Below, one piece after another: positions 8,595 through 17,614 of a stretch of DNA of 64,000 nucleotides. The notes under the pieces are model-generated. The model saw nothing but the letters and a program-made list of their open reading frames with translations, did no database searches and had not been told where the DNA came from. The translations under genes were made by a program, and so were the position numbers. How positions within the stretch are numbered: position 1 is the stretch's first letter; the number at the start of each line of letters is the position of its first letter. Source of the DNA: Polaribacter pectinis (GTDB taxonomy: Bacteria; Bacteroidota; Bacteroidia; Flavobacteriales; Flavobacteriaceae); NCBI RefSeq assembly GCF_014352875.1, contig NZ_CP060695.1, forward strand, positions 589,501 to 653,500, given 5' to 3'.

Positions 8595-8621
8595 AATTAC
8601 GAATTGTCAGAATTCGTAATT
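8595..8621. repeat. Inverted repeat between menB and purU
   Basis: AATTACGAATT (8595-8605) and AATTCGTAATT (8611-8621) form an 11 bp stem with a 5-base loop. No T-run follows, so it is a weak terminator candidate. It could instead be an mRNA end-stabiliser or a binding site. Confidence 0.55.
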
Positions 8622-8649
8622 ATAAATTGGTAATTCATAATTAATTAGA

Positions 8650-9519
8650 ATGAAATCACAAATAGTAACTTTTTTAATAAAATGTCCAGATCAAAAAGGA
8701 TTGGTAGCTAAAATAACCAGTTTTTTTTATGAACAAGGATTCAATATTGTAAGTTGTCAGCAATACGTTAACTCTATAGAAGATACATATTTTATGAGAG
8801 TTCGTTTAAATGCAGAAGGAACTGTTATCTCTAAAGAAGATTTAGAGAAGAATTTCTTAAAGTTGGCAACACCTTTACAGTTTAATTGGTCTGTAAATTA
8901 CGGAGATAAAAAACAAAATGTTGCCATTATGGTTTCGCATACAAGTCATAATTTATATGATTTGTTAGAACGTGCAAAAGAAGGTAGGTTAGATTGTAAT
9001 GTAAAAATGATTATCAGTAATCATAATAAGTTAAGGCATATTGCAGAGATGTTTAATGTTCCTTATTATTATTTACCTGTTACTAAAGAAACCAAACTAG
9101 AACAAGAGGTACAAGTAAAAGAGCTTTTAGATTCTAATAATGTAGATTTAGTAATTATGGCAAGATATATGCAAATTTTGTCATCAGAATTTATAAACCA
9201 TTATCCAGAACGCATTATTAATATTCATCATTCTTTTTTACCAGCTTTTCAAGGAGCAAATCCGTATAAAAAAGCGTATGAAAGAGGAGTGAAGCTAATT
9301 GGAGCAACTGCACATTATGCTACTGAAGATTTAGATGAAGGGCCAATTATTGAGCAAGACGTAAAACCTGTAACTCATGAAAGTACGCCAACAACCTTAA
9401 AAAGAATTGGTGCAGATATCGAAAAATTGGTATTGGCAAGAGCTGTTAAAAATCATTTAAACAATCAAATAATTGTTTCAGGAAATAGAGCCATTGTTTT
9501 TCCAGAAGCAGGAGAGTAA
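8650..9519 (+). CDS. purU: Formyltetrahydrofolate deformylase
   Basis: Hydrolyses 10-formyltetrahydrofolate to formate and tetrahydrofolate, balancing one-carbon pools and feeding formate to purine synthesis. An ACT domain occupies about 8-85 (CPDQKGLVAKITSFFYEQGF). The formyltransferase-fold catalytic domain follows, with NIHHSFLPAFQGANPY containing the catalytic Asn and His, and ATAHYATEDLDEGPIIEQD containing the Asp. The ACT domain separates it from PurN. Length (289) is typical. The FAH-family gene begins 5 bp later, so the two are likely co-transcribed. Confidence 0.95.
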   Translation: MKSQIVTFLIKCPDQKGLVAKITSFFYEQGFNIVSCQQYVNSIEDTYFMRVRLNAEGTVISKEDLEKNFLKLATPLQFNWSVNYGDKKQNVAIMVSHTSHNLYDLLERAKEGRLDCNVKMIISNHNKLRHIAEMFNVPYYYLPVTKETKLEQEVQVKELLDSNNVDLVIMARYMQILSSEFINHYPERIINIHHSFLPAFQGANPYKKAYERGVKLIGATAHYATEDLDEGPIIEQDVKPVTHESTPTTLKRIGADIEKLVLARAVKNHLNNQIIVSGNRAIVFPEAGE

Positions 9520-9524
9520 TTTTT

Positions 9525-10133
9525 ATGAAAATAATCTGTATTGGGCGCAATTACGCAAAACATATAGAAGAATTGGCAAACGAAAAACCAGATAACCCTG
9601 TTGTTTTTCTAAAACCAGATTCTGCTATTTTACCGAGAAAAAATCCATTTTTTATTCCACCTTTTTCTGATGATGTACATTATGAAGTTGAAGTTTTGGT
9701 GAAGATTAATAAAGTAGGAAAACATATAGATGCAAAATTTGCTCATAAATATTATGATGAAATTGGTTTAGGAATCGACTTCACAGCAAGAGATGTTCAA
9801 GCAAAGTGTAAGGAGAAAGGTTTGCCTTGGGAAAAAGCAAAAGCATTTGATGGAAGTGCAGTTATTGGTGAGTTTTATCCGAAGGAACAATTCGATTTAG
9901 AAAACTTAAAATTTCAACTGTACAAAAATGATGAAATAGTACAAGATGGAAATACCAATGCAATGCTTTGGAAAACAGATGAATTAATTTCTTATGTTTC
10001 GCAATACTTCACATTAAAAAAAGGAGATATTATTTTTACAGGAACTCCAGCAGGAGTTGGTAAAGTTGTAGAAAATGACAATTTAAAAGGAATAATTGAA
10101 GGTAAAGAAGCTTTTAATATAAGAGTGAAATAA
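9525..10133 (+). CDS. Fumarylacetoacetate hydrolase-family protein
   Basis: Small FAH-fold enzyme (202 residues), metal dependent and cytoplasmic. The start MKIICIGRNYAKHIEEL and the metal-ligand region HYEVEVLVKI are those of the short acylpyruvase/oxaloacetate decarboxylase-like branch (YcgM/FAHD1 type). GIDFTARDVQAKCKEKGLPW and FTGTPAGVGKV follow in the expected order. Likely activities are acylpyruvate hydrolysis or oxaloacetate decarboxylation, but sequence does not decide between them. It is 5 bp downstream of purU, and a terminator follows at 10191. Confidence 0.88.
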   Translation: MKIICIGRNYAKHIEELANEKPDNPVVFLKPDSAILPRKNPFFIPPFSDDVHYEVEVLVKINKVGKHIDAKFAHKYYDEIGLGIDFTARDVQAKCKEKGLPWEKAKAFDGSAVIGEFYPKEQFDLENLKFQLYKNDEIVQDGNTNAMLWKTDELISYVSQYFTLKKGDIIFTGTPAGVGKVVENDNLKGIIEGKEAFNIRVK

Positions 10134-10190
10134 AGTTTCAATATTTAATTTAAAAATTTATCTACAATAAGTAAAAATAATTAAAAAAAG

Positions 10191-10223
10191 AAATCCTTCA
10201 AATTGTAAAATTTGAAGGATTTT
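10191..10223. terminator. Terminator between the FAH gene and the secreted beta-helix gene
   Basis: AAATCCTTCAAATT (10191-10204) pairs with AATTTGAAGGATTT (10209-10222). There is a short T-run on the plus side and an A-run before it, so it may end transcripts from both convergent genes. Confidence 0.7.
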
Positions 10224-10275
10224 AATATTTAAATTTTAAAAACTCCTTAGAAGTTTTTACTACGTATTATTAATA

Positions 10276-13200
10276 TTATTCTAAAAATACCTTTTTACTT
10301 ACCAATCCAATTTCTGTATTTAGTTTTACTATATATAAACCTTTAGCAAAGTCCGGTAAAGAGATTTCATGAACACCATTAGACTCAAAAGTAGAAGAAA
10401 AAACTTCTTTCCCTAAAGTATTATAGAGTTTAAAATATGTTCTTCCTTCTGGTAAACCAACAATTTTAATTGTAGAGATGTCTAATTTATAAAGGTTTAT
10501 GTTTTTTACAGTCTTTATGTTGTTAATACTTAAAGTACTAGGACCTGTATGAATATAGAATTGACCAATTCCGTTTGAAGCTGAATTTAAAGTAGTCTTA
10601 TAACTACTTTCAGATAAATTAGTAAAAATATTGTTAGTTCTATCTTCTAAAAAAACATTAATATTTGTTGGAAAATTGTTTATGTTGGCAGAAAAAGTAA
10701 TTTCTTCGCCATTTTCTGCAATTATACCCACTGGAACAACCATGTTTTCATAATTTGAATTAGGTAAGGCTTGAATACCTAATTTTTTTCCATCATTGTC
10801 AGATACCAATTCTGTGAATAACCTAAAATCATAGCTTGTTCCACCAAATATGCTGCTATCATAACCGTTATCAAATCCAGTAGTTTTATCTTCAACATAA
10901 AAAACTTTAGTAGATTCAGTTGTTTTGTCATTCGCAACAAATAATTCAAAATTTATATATTCTTCAGATGTTTGCCTCATAAAAGTATCTGAAGAATTAT
11001 TGTGTGATTGATTACCAATATTAAAAGTTACATCATTATTACCAGAGGCTTCAACAAAGAAACCTTGGGTAGGTGCAATTTCAATAGAATTTAATGAGTT
11101 ATATGCTTTATATTTATCTTGACTCCAAATCCAAACAGTTTTTTCAGTAAGAAATGTGCTATTATTATTTGTAAAAGTATTGGAATTCAAATATGCAGTA
11201 TAAGGATTTCCTAAAAGATTAAAATTATTTCTATCACCTGTAGTTATACCAAAATCTAAGTTTGCAGAATTTGCTGTTCCTGTAAAACGAACAGAATTAG
11301 ATTCTTTTAGTTTCATAGAATATCCTTTTCCTTCTTCGATATTTCCAGTTGTGCTGCTGGTAATATAATCCCAGGGTGTTGATCCATTATTTAAAAAAGG
11401 TGCAAAACCAAATATAGTTTTTGTATTGTTTTGTGCCAAATCATGATTAGTTCTAAAATTACTAATAGTTTCTCCAGAAACAGGAGAAGCTACTAAATAC
11501 CAATCTGTAGTTGGTAAATCTCTTTCATAAGTTACTTCTCCAGTAACTGCACCTCCAAGTACAAAACTTGCTCCAGAATTTATTTCTATTGAATTTACAG
11601 TAATATCTCCATTTGTTGTTGGATATTTACTTAATCCTGAAGGAATAACGACATGGCTTGTTGTTGGTGGTACCGCATTTGTATCCCAATTTGCTGCTGT
11701 ATTCCAATCATTAGTGTCATCTCCACCTGTCCAAGTTGTAGTTGCAATATTAGTAAGTTTTAAACGCAGTTTTGCAGGTTCTGTAGCTGTTGCAGGAACA
11801 ACTATTAAATCATAAGAACCAGTGTAATCTTTAAATTTTACATTATCAAATAGATCACCTGTAGTGTTGGCAGTTGTAATATTATCAGCCGTCATAATAT
11901 CGAAAACCTCATAACCTTCTGGTATATATTTAAAATCGAAAAAGATATCTCCATCTAAAGTAATATCGAAACCTTTAGCTTCTGTTTTATGATATTTTGT
12001 GTTAGTTTCTATTTCTACCACATATAAATTATTGTCAGGGAATATTTTATTTTGATGAATTACACTTTCTCCATATCTTAATCTTTCGTAAGTTGTGCCT
12101 CCAGTACCGCCTCTTTTATGATCAACAATAATTTTATCATACCAATCACTATAATCTTCTGGTACAACAATTTCATATTTACCATCGTAAGCAGCGTAAG
12201 TTCCTACTCTGTCTAAATCAAAACCGTCATCAGGCTTATCAGTAGCCGCCCACCAAGTTGCGTTAACAGTAAAATATAAAGATTTTCTTCCTTTTCCATC
12301 TTCTAAATCTGAATCACCATAGGTTCCGGAATCTGTGAATTTTGTTTCGTTGCCTGAAACACCATCTTCTAAACCAGGAATATTATCAAGCAACGTTTGC
12401 ATCATTTTTTTGTGCTCGTGTTCCCAGTTATCATTTTCAACGGTTACTTTAAAATCATCTGCTCTGGCTATTAAGCTACTTAATACTGCAGGATCTATTC
12501 CTACACCAGATAATGAAGCATCAGAAAGAGAGAAATCTCCATTTTCTGGATTTTTAAAAAGTGTTGCGTTTTGTACAGTTGCAACAGATGCTGGGGTTGC
12601 TGTAACAGTGCCAAATGCAGCAATATTACCTGAAAAAGAACTACCTGTTGAACCATCAGCGTCTCCTAACTCGTACGTTTGTTTTTGGTCGTAAACATCT
12701 ACGGCATTATTATTAGCTTGGAAATTTAAATAAGGAGTTCCATATTTAGCTTCATCAAATCCGTTTGCTGTGTCTGTAATACCATCTGCATGATGACCTC
12801 TTGTGTAAACAGTGTTATTTGTTACTTCTAAATTATTGGTTGGCTTTAATCTAATTGCATCAATTTTTGCGTAAGCAACAACATTATTGTTAATTCTTGC
12901 TTTCATTCCTGTATCATGTTTAGGAGTTTCATCAATTAAAATAGGTTTTCCTTCATCTAAAGTCATGTTTAAAAAACCTTTTGCTGGTACCCAAGAATAA
13001 ATACGTTGGTGTACATTAAATATTAAATTTCCGTCAATTTCCCAACGATATTTATTTACATCATCAGCATCATCAAAACTACCAAAGCCTTGTTGACGCA
13101 TAATACCATGACCACCACTTAAAGAGGTTAAACCAATATTATGTATGATGTTACCTTCAATTTTTAAATATCTTCCGTTTTCTATATTTATTGCTTTTTG

Positions 13201-14154
13201 GTAAAAATCATGAAATACATTGTTAGTAATCTTAATGTCTTCTCCATTTTGGACTCTAATAGCAATACCAGACCCTGTAATTTCGTCTGTTGTATTTTGT
13301 GGTAACCAAACATATTGAGATACAAAAACCCAATGATTTGTATTGTTAGATTTTCCATCTAATTCAAAACCTTTAATTTCAATATTTTTTGCACCATCAA
13401 TAGTAATACCTTTTTGTGCTATAGTATTGATTTTAACAGTTCCATTTGGTTCTGGGCTTAATACAATTGGTGTTGTAGCAGCAGCGGTTATTTCTATTGA
13501 TTTTGTTAAATTGTAGGTGCCACTTTTAACATAAACATTAGCGATGTTATTTGCTGCAGCAGTATTTAAGGCATATTTAATAGTTTTAAGTGGTGAGGCA
13601 CTTGTACCAAAACTATTATCATTACCAGATTCTAAATCTACATAAAGTTCTGTTGCGCCATCAAAAATGTTTTCTACAAAAGAAATTTCTTGAATATCAA
13701 TATCTATGTCGTCACTAGTATAAGCAGCTCCACTAGCTGTGTTGTCTTTTTTTCTAAAAGCTAATTGGATATCGTTTTGTATTCCAGTCCAATTGCCATT
13801 TGTCATATTAACCACGTACGTTTCAAAATTACCAGTTCCAGGTGTTAAAGTTGTAGCACTGAATTTAGAGCCATATTTAACTTGTAAAAAATCTGGTCCA
13901 CCAGTAGCAACACGCATTTTTATAATCGCAAACTTTAATGCAACTGCATCTACACTAGCAGCAGTTTGTGAAAACTTTGGATTGTTACCTGTATTTGTTT
14001 TTAAATTTATATGTGTATTTGGAGTTGTATCAACATCTAGATTAGCAACAGTCCAACCCTGAATTGTATTGTCGTTAAAAGTCCAAGTTACTTGTGCTAT
14101 TGATATTGTACTTAATAATAATGTTACTATTAAAAAGAAATATTTTTTTGTCAT
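10276..14154 (-). CDS. Type IX-secreted right-handed beta-helix protein
   Basis: A 1292-residue exported protein. Signal peptide 1-20 ends SIAQ. An N-terminal beta-sandwich region (about 21-165, WTFNDNTIQGW) may be a carbohydrate-binding module. From ELYVDLESGNDNSFGTSASP (about 169) to about 560 there is a DUF1565-like parallel beta-helix with repeated N-N-x-V/I-x turns (ITNNVF, INNNVV, VTNNTV). A repeat region with TTWTGGDDTNDWNTAANW (about 815-835) follows, and the last 78 residues are a type A T9SS sorting domain (LYNTLGKEVF, LPDFAKGLYIVKL). This suggests a cell-surface or released polysaccharide-binding or lyase protein. I cannot assign a lyase family. Confidence 0.85.
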   Translation of the reverse strand: MTKKYFFLIVTLLLSTISIAQVTWTFNDNTIQGWTVANLDVDTTPNTHINLKTNTGNNPKFSQTAASVDAVALKFAIIKMRVATGGPDFLQVKYGSKFSATTLTPGTGNFETYVVNMTNGNWTGIQNDIQLAFRKKDNTASGAAYTSDDIDIDIQEISFVENIFDGATELYVDLESGNDNSFGTSASPLKTIKYALNTAAANNIANVYVKSGTYNLTKSIEITAAATTPIVLSPEPNGTVKINTIAQKGITIDGAKNIEIKGFELDGKSNNTNHWVFVSQYVWLPQNTTDEITGSGIAIRVQNGEDIKITNNVFHDFYQKAINIENGRYLKIEGNIIHNIGLTSLSGGHGIMRQQGFGSFDDADDVNKYRWEIDGNLIFNVHQRIYSWVPAKGFLNMTLDEGKPILIDETPKHDTGMKARINNNVVAYAKIDAIRLKPTNNLEVTNNTVYTRGHHADGITDTANGFDEAKYGTPYLNFQANNNAVDVYDQKQTYELGDADGSTGSSFSGNIAAFGTVTATPASVATVQNATLFKNPENGDFSLSDASLSGVGIDPAVLSSLIARADDFKVTVENDNWEHEHKKMMQTLLDNIPGLEDGVSGNETKFTDSGTYGDSDLEDGKGRKSLYFTVNATWWAATDKPDDGFDLDRVGTYAAYDGKYEIVVPEDYSDWYDKIIVDHKRGGTGGTTYERLRYGESVIHQNKIFPDNNLYVVEIETNTKYHKTEAKGFDITLDGDIFFDFKYIPEGYEVFDIMTADNITTANTTGDLFDNVKFKDYTGSYDLIVVPATATEPAKLRLKLTNIATTTWTGGDDTNDWNTAANWDTNAVPPTTSHVVIPSGLSKYPTTNGDITVNSIEINSGASFVLGGAVTGEVTYERDLPTTDWYLVASPVSGETISNFRTNHDLAQNNTKTIFGFAPFLNNGSTPWDYITSSTTGNIEEGKGYSMKLKESNSVRFTGTANSANLDFGITTGDRNNFNLLGNPYTAYLNSNTFTNNNSTFLTEKTVWIWSQDKYKAYNSLNSIEIAPTQGFFVEASGNNDVTFNIGNQSHNNSSDTFMRQTSEEYINFELFVANDKTTESTKVFYVEDKTTGFDNGYDSSIFGGTSYDFRLFTELVSDNDGKKLGIQALPNSNYENMVVPVGIIAENGEEITFSANINNFPTNINVFLEDRTNNIFTNLSESSYKTTLNSASNGIGQFYIHTGPSTLSINNIKTVKNINLYKLDISTIKIVGLPEGRTYFKLYNTLGKEVFSSTFESNGVHEISLPDFAKGLYIVKLNTEIGLVSKKVFLE

Positions 14155-14174
14155 AATAAAAAATTTAATAGCGG

Positions 14175-14182
14175 CAAAGGTA
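14175..14182 (-). promoter_or_regulatory. -7 box of the beta-helix protein gene
   Basis: Read on the minus strand this is TACCTTTG, a match to TAnnTTTG. Transcription would start near 14170, about 15 nt before the ATG. No clear TTG is found at the right distance upstream. Confidence 0.5.
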
Positions 14183-14352
14183 ATACTTTAAAAAAAAATA
14201 ATAACTAAATTTAATTTCTGAATTTTTTAGTGATGTTTCTTTGAGAACTTTTGAAGTAAAAAGTAAGAATAGTATGATTATAATTACGAGATGATGTATG
14301 ATTTTGTTTTTTACAAGTTTGGTAGAAACTATATTCTTACACAATGTGTGCT

Positions 14353-14360
14353 TATATTTG
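14353..14360 (+). promoter_or_regulatory. -7 box of cinA
   Basis: TATATTTG matches TAnnTTTG and lies 20 bp before the cinA ATG, which fits the short leaders seen elsewhere in the window. No good -33 TTG was found at 17-23 bp. Confidence 0.5.
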
Positions 14361-14380
14361 CAAAAAGAAAATAGAAATAA

Positions 14381-15622
14381 ATGAAAGCAGAAATAATAAC
14401 TATAGGAGATGAGATTTTAATTGGTCAGATTGTAGACACAAACTCTCAATGGATTGGTCAACAATTAAATAAAATTGGCGTTTCTGTATATCAAATAACT
14501 TCTATACAAGATGATAAACAGCATATTTTAAACGCATTTAAAGAAGCGCAAGAAAGAGTAGATATAGTTATTATAACAGGAGGTTTAGGCCCCACTAAAG
14601 ACGATATCACAAAAAAAACAATTGCAGAATTTTTTAAAGATGATAAAATTATAGAATATCCAGAAGTTGTAGCACATATAAAAGGCTTATTCAAAAAAAT
14701 AAATCATCCATTTAAAGAAATACAAAGAACTCAAGCGCAATTACCATCTAAAGCTACATTATTAATGAACAATTATGGAACAGCTCCAGGAATGTGGTTT
14801 TTCGAAAATAACACTGTTTTTGTGTCGCTTCCAGGAGTTCCTTATGAAATGAAAGGTTTAATATCTTCAGAAGTCTTACCAAGAATTCAAAAGCAATTTA
14901 AACTTCCATTTATCATTCATAAAACAATTATGACCTATGGTGCAGGAGAAAGTACAATTGCAGAAAGAATAGAAGATTTCGAGAATAGTTTACCAAGTTA
15001 TATAAAGTTAGCTTATTTACCATCTTTTGGTAAAGTTCGTTTAAGATTATCTGTTATTGGAGCACATAAAGAAATTTTAGAAAACGAATTAAATAATAAA
15101 GTTGAGGCTGTTTACAAATTAATACCAGAAATTATTACTGGTTTAGATGATGATGCTTCTTTAGAGAAAAGAATAGGAGAGCTTTTAAAGAAGAATAATA
15201 AAACAATTTGTACAGCAGAAAGTATAACAGGTGGAAAAATAGCAGCAAATTTAGTTTCAGTTGCAGGTTCGTCTGCATATTATAAAGGTAGTATTGTAGC
15301 ATATGCTGCAGAAACAAAAATAAATATGTTAGGTGTATTACCAGAAACTATTAAAAAACATACAGTTGTAAGTAAAGAAGTTGCTTTAGAAATGGCTAAA
15401 AGAGCTAAAATTAAATTAAATACAAATTTTGCAATTGCAGTAACAGGCAATGCTGGGCCAACAACAGACATAACAGATAAAAGTGTTGGAGTCGTTTTTA
15501 TTGCGTTAGTTACTGATAATAAAGAGATTGTGCACGAATTTAATTTTGGGCAACCAAGAGAAAAAGTAATTAATAGAACCGTTAGCAAATCTTTAGAAAT
15601 TTTACAGAAAGAAATGATGTAA
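14381..15622 (+). CDS. cinA: CinA-family protein, nicotinamide-nucleotide amidase
   Basis: Two-domain CinA of 413 residues. The N-terminal MoCF/COG1058 domain (about 1-170) starts MKAEIITIGDEILIGQIVDTN and has ITGGLGPTKDD; it is the ADP-ribose/NMN-linked pyrophosphatase part. The C-terminal CinA domain (about 250-410) has CTAESITGGKIA and AVTGNAGP, the amidase part that turns NMN into NaMN in pyridine nucleotide salvage. Despite the historical name, a role in competence is not implied. It stands alone, with its own -7 box. Confidence 0.95.
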   Translation: MKAEIITIGDEILIGQIVDTNSQWIGQQLNKIGVSVYQITSIQDDKQHILNAFKEAQERVDIVIITGGLGPTKDDITKKTIAEFFKDDKIIEYPEVVAHIKGLFKKINHPFKEIQRTQAQLPSKATLLMNNYGTAPGMWFFENNTVFVSLPGVPYEMKGLISSEVLPRIQKQFKLPFIIHKTIMTYGAGESTIAERIEDFENSLPSYIKLAYLPSFGKVRLRLSVIGAHKEILENELNNKVEAVYKLIPEIITGLDDDASLEKRIGELLKKNNKTICTAESITGGKIAANLVSVAGSSAYYKGSIVAYAAETKINMLGVLPETIKKHTVVSKEVALEMAKRAKIKLNTNFAIAVTGNAGPTTDITDKSVGVVFIALVTDNKEIVHEFNFGQPREKVINRTVSKSLEILQKEMM

Positions 15623-15637
15623 AAATTTGCAAAATAG

Positions 15638-15670
15638 TTTTGTTCAATATTATAATTATTTGTAGATTTG
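15638..15670 (+). promoter_or_regulatory. Promoter of the rpmB-rpmG-DUF4295 operon
   Basis: TTTTG (15638-15642) and TAGATTTG (15663-15670) are 20 bp apart, a full match to the flavobacterial consensus. The predicted start near 15675 leaves a leader of about 35 nt before rpmB, long enough for some control of translation. Confidence 0.75.
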
Positions 15671-15709
15671 CACCTCGTTTAGAGATAACACTAAAAAACT
15701 GTCGAAAAG

Positions 15710-15949
15710 ATGTCTAGAGTTTGTGAATTAACAGGTAAAAAAGCAATGGTTGGGAACAACGTTTCTCACGCTTTAAATAGAACTAAAAGAAAGTTTGACG
15801 CTAATTTAATGACAAAGCGTTTTTACATTCCAGAAGAAGATAAATGGATTACTTTAAAAGTATCTGCTTCTGCTTTAAAAAATATTAACAAGAAAGGAAT
15901 TTCTGCAGTTATAAAAGAAGCGAGAGCTAACGGATTTTTAACTAAATAA
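15710..15949 (+). CDS. rpmB: 50S ribosomal protein bL28
   Basis: Structural protein of the large ribosomal subunit. MSRVCELTGKKAMVGNNVSHA and the following NRTKRKFDANL are the family signature; 79 residues is normal. It is the first gene of a tight cluster with rpmG (27 bp gap), the DUF4295 protein and, beyond a terminator, ftsY. No Shine-Dalgarno sequence precedes the start, as usual in this phylum. Confidence 0.98.
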   Translation: MSRVCELTGKKAMVGNNVSHALNRTKRKFDANLMTKRFYIPEEDKWITLKVSASALKNINKKGISAVIKEARANGFLTK

Positions 15950-15976
15950 GCTCAAGCAATTTAAAATTTTATACAG

Positions 15977-16159
15977 ATGGCAAAAAAAGGAAACAGAGTT
16001 CAAGTAATTTTAGAATGTACAGAGCATAAAGCTTCAGGAGAAAGAGGTACTTCTAGATACATTACAACAAAGAACAAAAAGAACACTCCAGATAGAATGG
16101 AAATTAAAAAATTCAATCCTATCTTAAAGAAAATGACTGTTCACAAAGAAATTAAATAA
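15977..16159 (+). CDS. rpmG: 50S ribosomal protein bL33
   Basis: Large-subunit ribosomal protein of 60 residues. [20 protein letters not shown] and [20 protein letters not shown] are typical. Only one cysteine (in LECTEH) is present, so the CxxC zinc pairs of the C+ form are missing; this is the zinc-free type, which does not depend on zinc supply. It is followed 52 bp later by the DUF4295 gene. Confidence 0.97.
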   Translation: MAKKGNRVQVILECTEHKASGERGTSRYITTKNKKNTPDRMEIKKFNPILKKMTVHKEIK

Positions 16160-16211
16160 TTATAATATCTAGAACTCAGAACAGAGCACATAGATTAAAA
16201 ACATTTAGACA

Positions 16212-16364
16212 ATGGCAAAGAAATCAGTAGCATCGTTACAAACAGGATCAAAAAGATTAAGTAAAGCTATAAAAATGATAAAATCTCCAAAAACAGGAGC
16301 TTATACATTTGTAGAATCTATTATGGATCCTTCAGCTGTAGACGCGTTTTTAGCAAAAAAATAA
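16212..16364 (+). CDS. DUF4295 protein, probable ribosomal protein bL38
   Basis: A 50-residue, lysine-rich protein starting MAKKSVASLQTGSKRLSKAI and ending DPSAVDAFLAKK, with a clear start and stop. It belongs to DUF4295, a Bacteroidota family encoded next to rpmG. The cryo-EM structure of the Flavobacterium johnsoniae ribosome revealed a new protein, bL38; from memory I think this is that protein, but the identity needs checking. Size, charge and operon position all fit a ribosomal protein. An intrinsic terminator follows 25 bp after the stop. Confidence 0.85.
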   Translation: MAKKSVASLQTGSKRLSKAIKMIKSPKTGAYTFVESIMDPSAVDAFLAKK

Positions 16365-16389
16365 CCGTTTACTTATAAAATTTACAAAG

Positions 16390-16421
16390 CTACTTTCTAA
16401 TTTTAGAAAGTAGTTTTTTTT
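16390..16421 (+). terminator. Intrinsic terminator of the rpmB operon
   Basis: CTACTTTCTAA (16390-16400) pairs with TTAGAAAGTAG (16403-16413), followed by eight T. It separates the ribosomal genes from ftsY. Confidence 0.8.
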
Positions 16422-16442
16422 GTGCCTTATATTTACGTATTT

Positions 16443-16520
16443 TTGGGCGTTACCTTTCAGGTCGCGCTTTCGGCAGTCGCTCTTTTCAAGGAGCTCCAAC
16501 AAAGCCTCAATCGCTAACGC
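16443..16520 (-). repeat. Dispersed intergenic repeat, copy A
   Basis: Read on the minus strand it begins GCGTTAGCGATTGA and ends GGTAACGCCCAA, with a core containing GGAGCTCC and CGACTGCCGAAAGCGCGACC. The ends pair (GCGTTA with TAACGC). It shares end sequences with copies at 24.5, 34.0 and 49.7 kb and lies between the rpmB operon terminator and ftsY. It is clearly more GC-rich than the DNA around it. This copy is closest in core to copy D. Confidence 0.8.
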
Positions 16521-16605
16521 AAAAGGCATTTTTAATGACAATTTGACCAAACCAAACAAATGGCACGTTTTTTAATGTACTGTTTTATAGTTATAAAATA
16601 ATAAA

Positions 16606-17580
16606 ATGAGTTTTTTTAAAAATATATTTTCAAAAGAAAAAAAGGAAACATTAGATAAAGGTTTAGAAAAAACAAGTACTAATTTTTTCGATAAACTTTC
16701 TAAAGCAGTTGCAGGAAAATCTAAAGTAGATGATGATGTTTTAGATAATTTAGAAGAGGTTTTAGTAGCTTCTGATGTTGGTGTAAATACCACACTAAAG
16801 ATAATTACTAGAATAGAAGAGCGTGTTGCCAAAGACAAGTATGTTGGTACAGACGAGTTAAATAAAATTTTAAGAGAAGAAATTGCAGGTTTACTGTCGG
16901 AAACCAATGTTGGTAACGAAACTGAATTTACAATTCCAGAAATTCCAAAAAACGCAGCTGGTAACAAAATGCCTTATGTTTTAATGGTTGTTGGTGTAAA
17001 TGGAGTTGGTAAAACAACAACCATTGGTAAGTTGGCAAGTCAATTTAAAAAACAAGGTTTAAAAGTAGTTTTAGGGGCAGCAGATACATTTAGAGCAGCA
17101 GCAATAGATCAATTACAAGTTTGGGCAGACAGAACAGATGTACCAATTGTACGTCAAGAAATGGGTTCAGATCCAGCTTCTGTAGCTTTTGATACGTTAA
17201 AGTCAGCAGTAAATCAAGATGCAGATGTTGTAATTATAGATACTGCTGGTAGATTACATAATAAAGTTAATTTAATGAACGAGTTAACTAAAATTAAACG
17301 TGTAATGCAGAAAGTGGTAGATAATTCTCCACACGATGTTTTATTAGTTTTAGATGGCTCTACTGGGCAAAACGCATTCGAACAAGCAAAACAATTTACT
17401 TTAGCAACAGAAGTTACTTCTTTAGCAGTTACAAAATTAGATGGAACTGCAAAAGGTGGAGTTGTTATTGGTATTTCCGATCAATTTAAAATTCCTGTAA
17501 AATATATTGGAGTAGGAGAAGGAATAGATGATTTACAAGTCTTTAACAAACATGAATTTGTAGATTCTTTTTTTAAGTAG
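16606..17580 (+). CDS. ftsY: Signal recognition particle receptor FtsY
   Basis: SRP-GTPase that docks Ffh-ribosome complexes at the membrane. The N domain (about 20-110) precedes the G domain, with the P-loop GVNGVGKTTT at 130-139, DTFRAAA, DTAGRLHNK and TKLDGTAKGG in order. It is short (324 residues) because it lacks the long acidic A domain of E. coli FtsY; only a basic, amphipathic N-terminus (MSFFKNIFSKEKK) remains for membrane contact. Its RNA partner is encoded at 1.8 kb. Upstream lies repeat copy A, so it probably has its own promoter. Confidence 0.97.
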   Translation: MSFFKNIFSKEKKETLDKGLEKTSTNFFDKLSKAVAGKSKVDDDVLDNLEEVLVASDVGVNTTLKIITRIEERVAKDKYVGTDELNKILREEIAGLLSETNVGNETEFTIPEIPKNAAGNKMPYVLMVVGVNGVGKTTTIGKLASQFKKQGLKVVLGAADTFRAAAIDQLQVWADRTDVPIVRQEMGSDPASVAFDTLKSAVNQDADVVIIDTAGRLHNKVNLMNELTKIKRVMQKVVDNSPHDVLLVLDGSTGQNAFEQAKQFTLATEVTSLAVTKLDGTAKGGVVIGISDQFKIPVKYIGVGEGIDDLQVFNKHEFVDSFFK

Positions 17581-17614
17581 AAATTACCAAACCTTACCTT
17601 TTTTTAAAATAGTT

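Noticed and set aside
12335..12694. A 119-codon ORF antisense to the beta-helix protein
   Set aside because: A shadow of the long, low-stop minus-strand gene; no family signature, start or promoter is seen. Similar shadows opposite lpd, argS, secA and fumC were left out as well.
14294..14371. A roughly 27-codon ORF upstream of cinA, starting MMYDFVFYKFG
   Set aside because: It lies across the cinA -7 box, so it would not be in the transcript, and it is not coupled to the cinA start.
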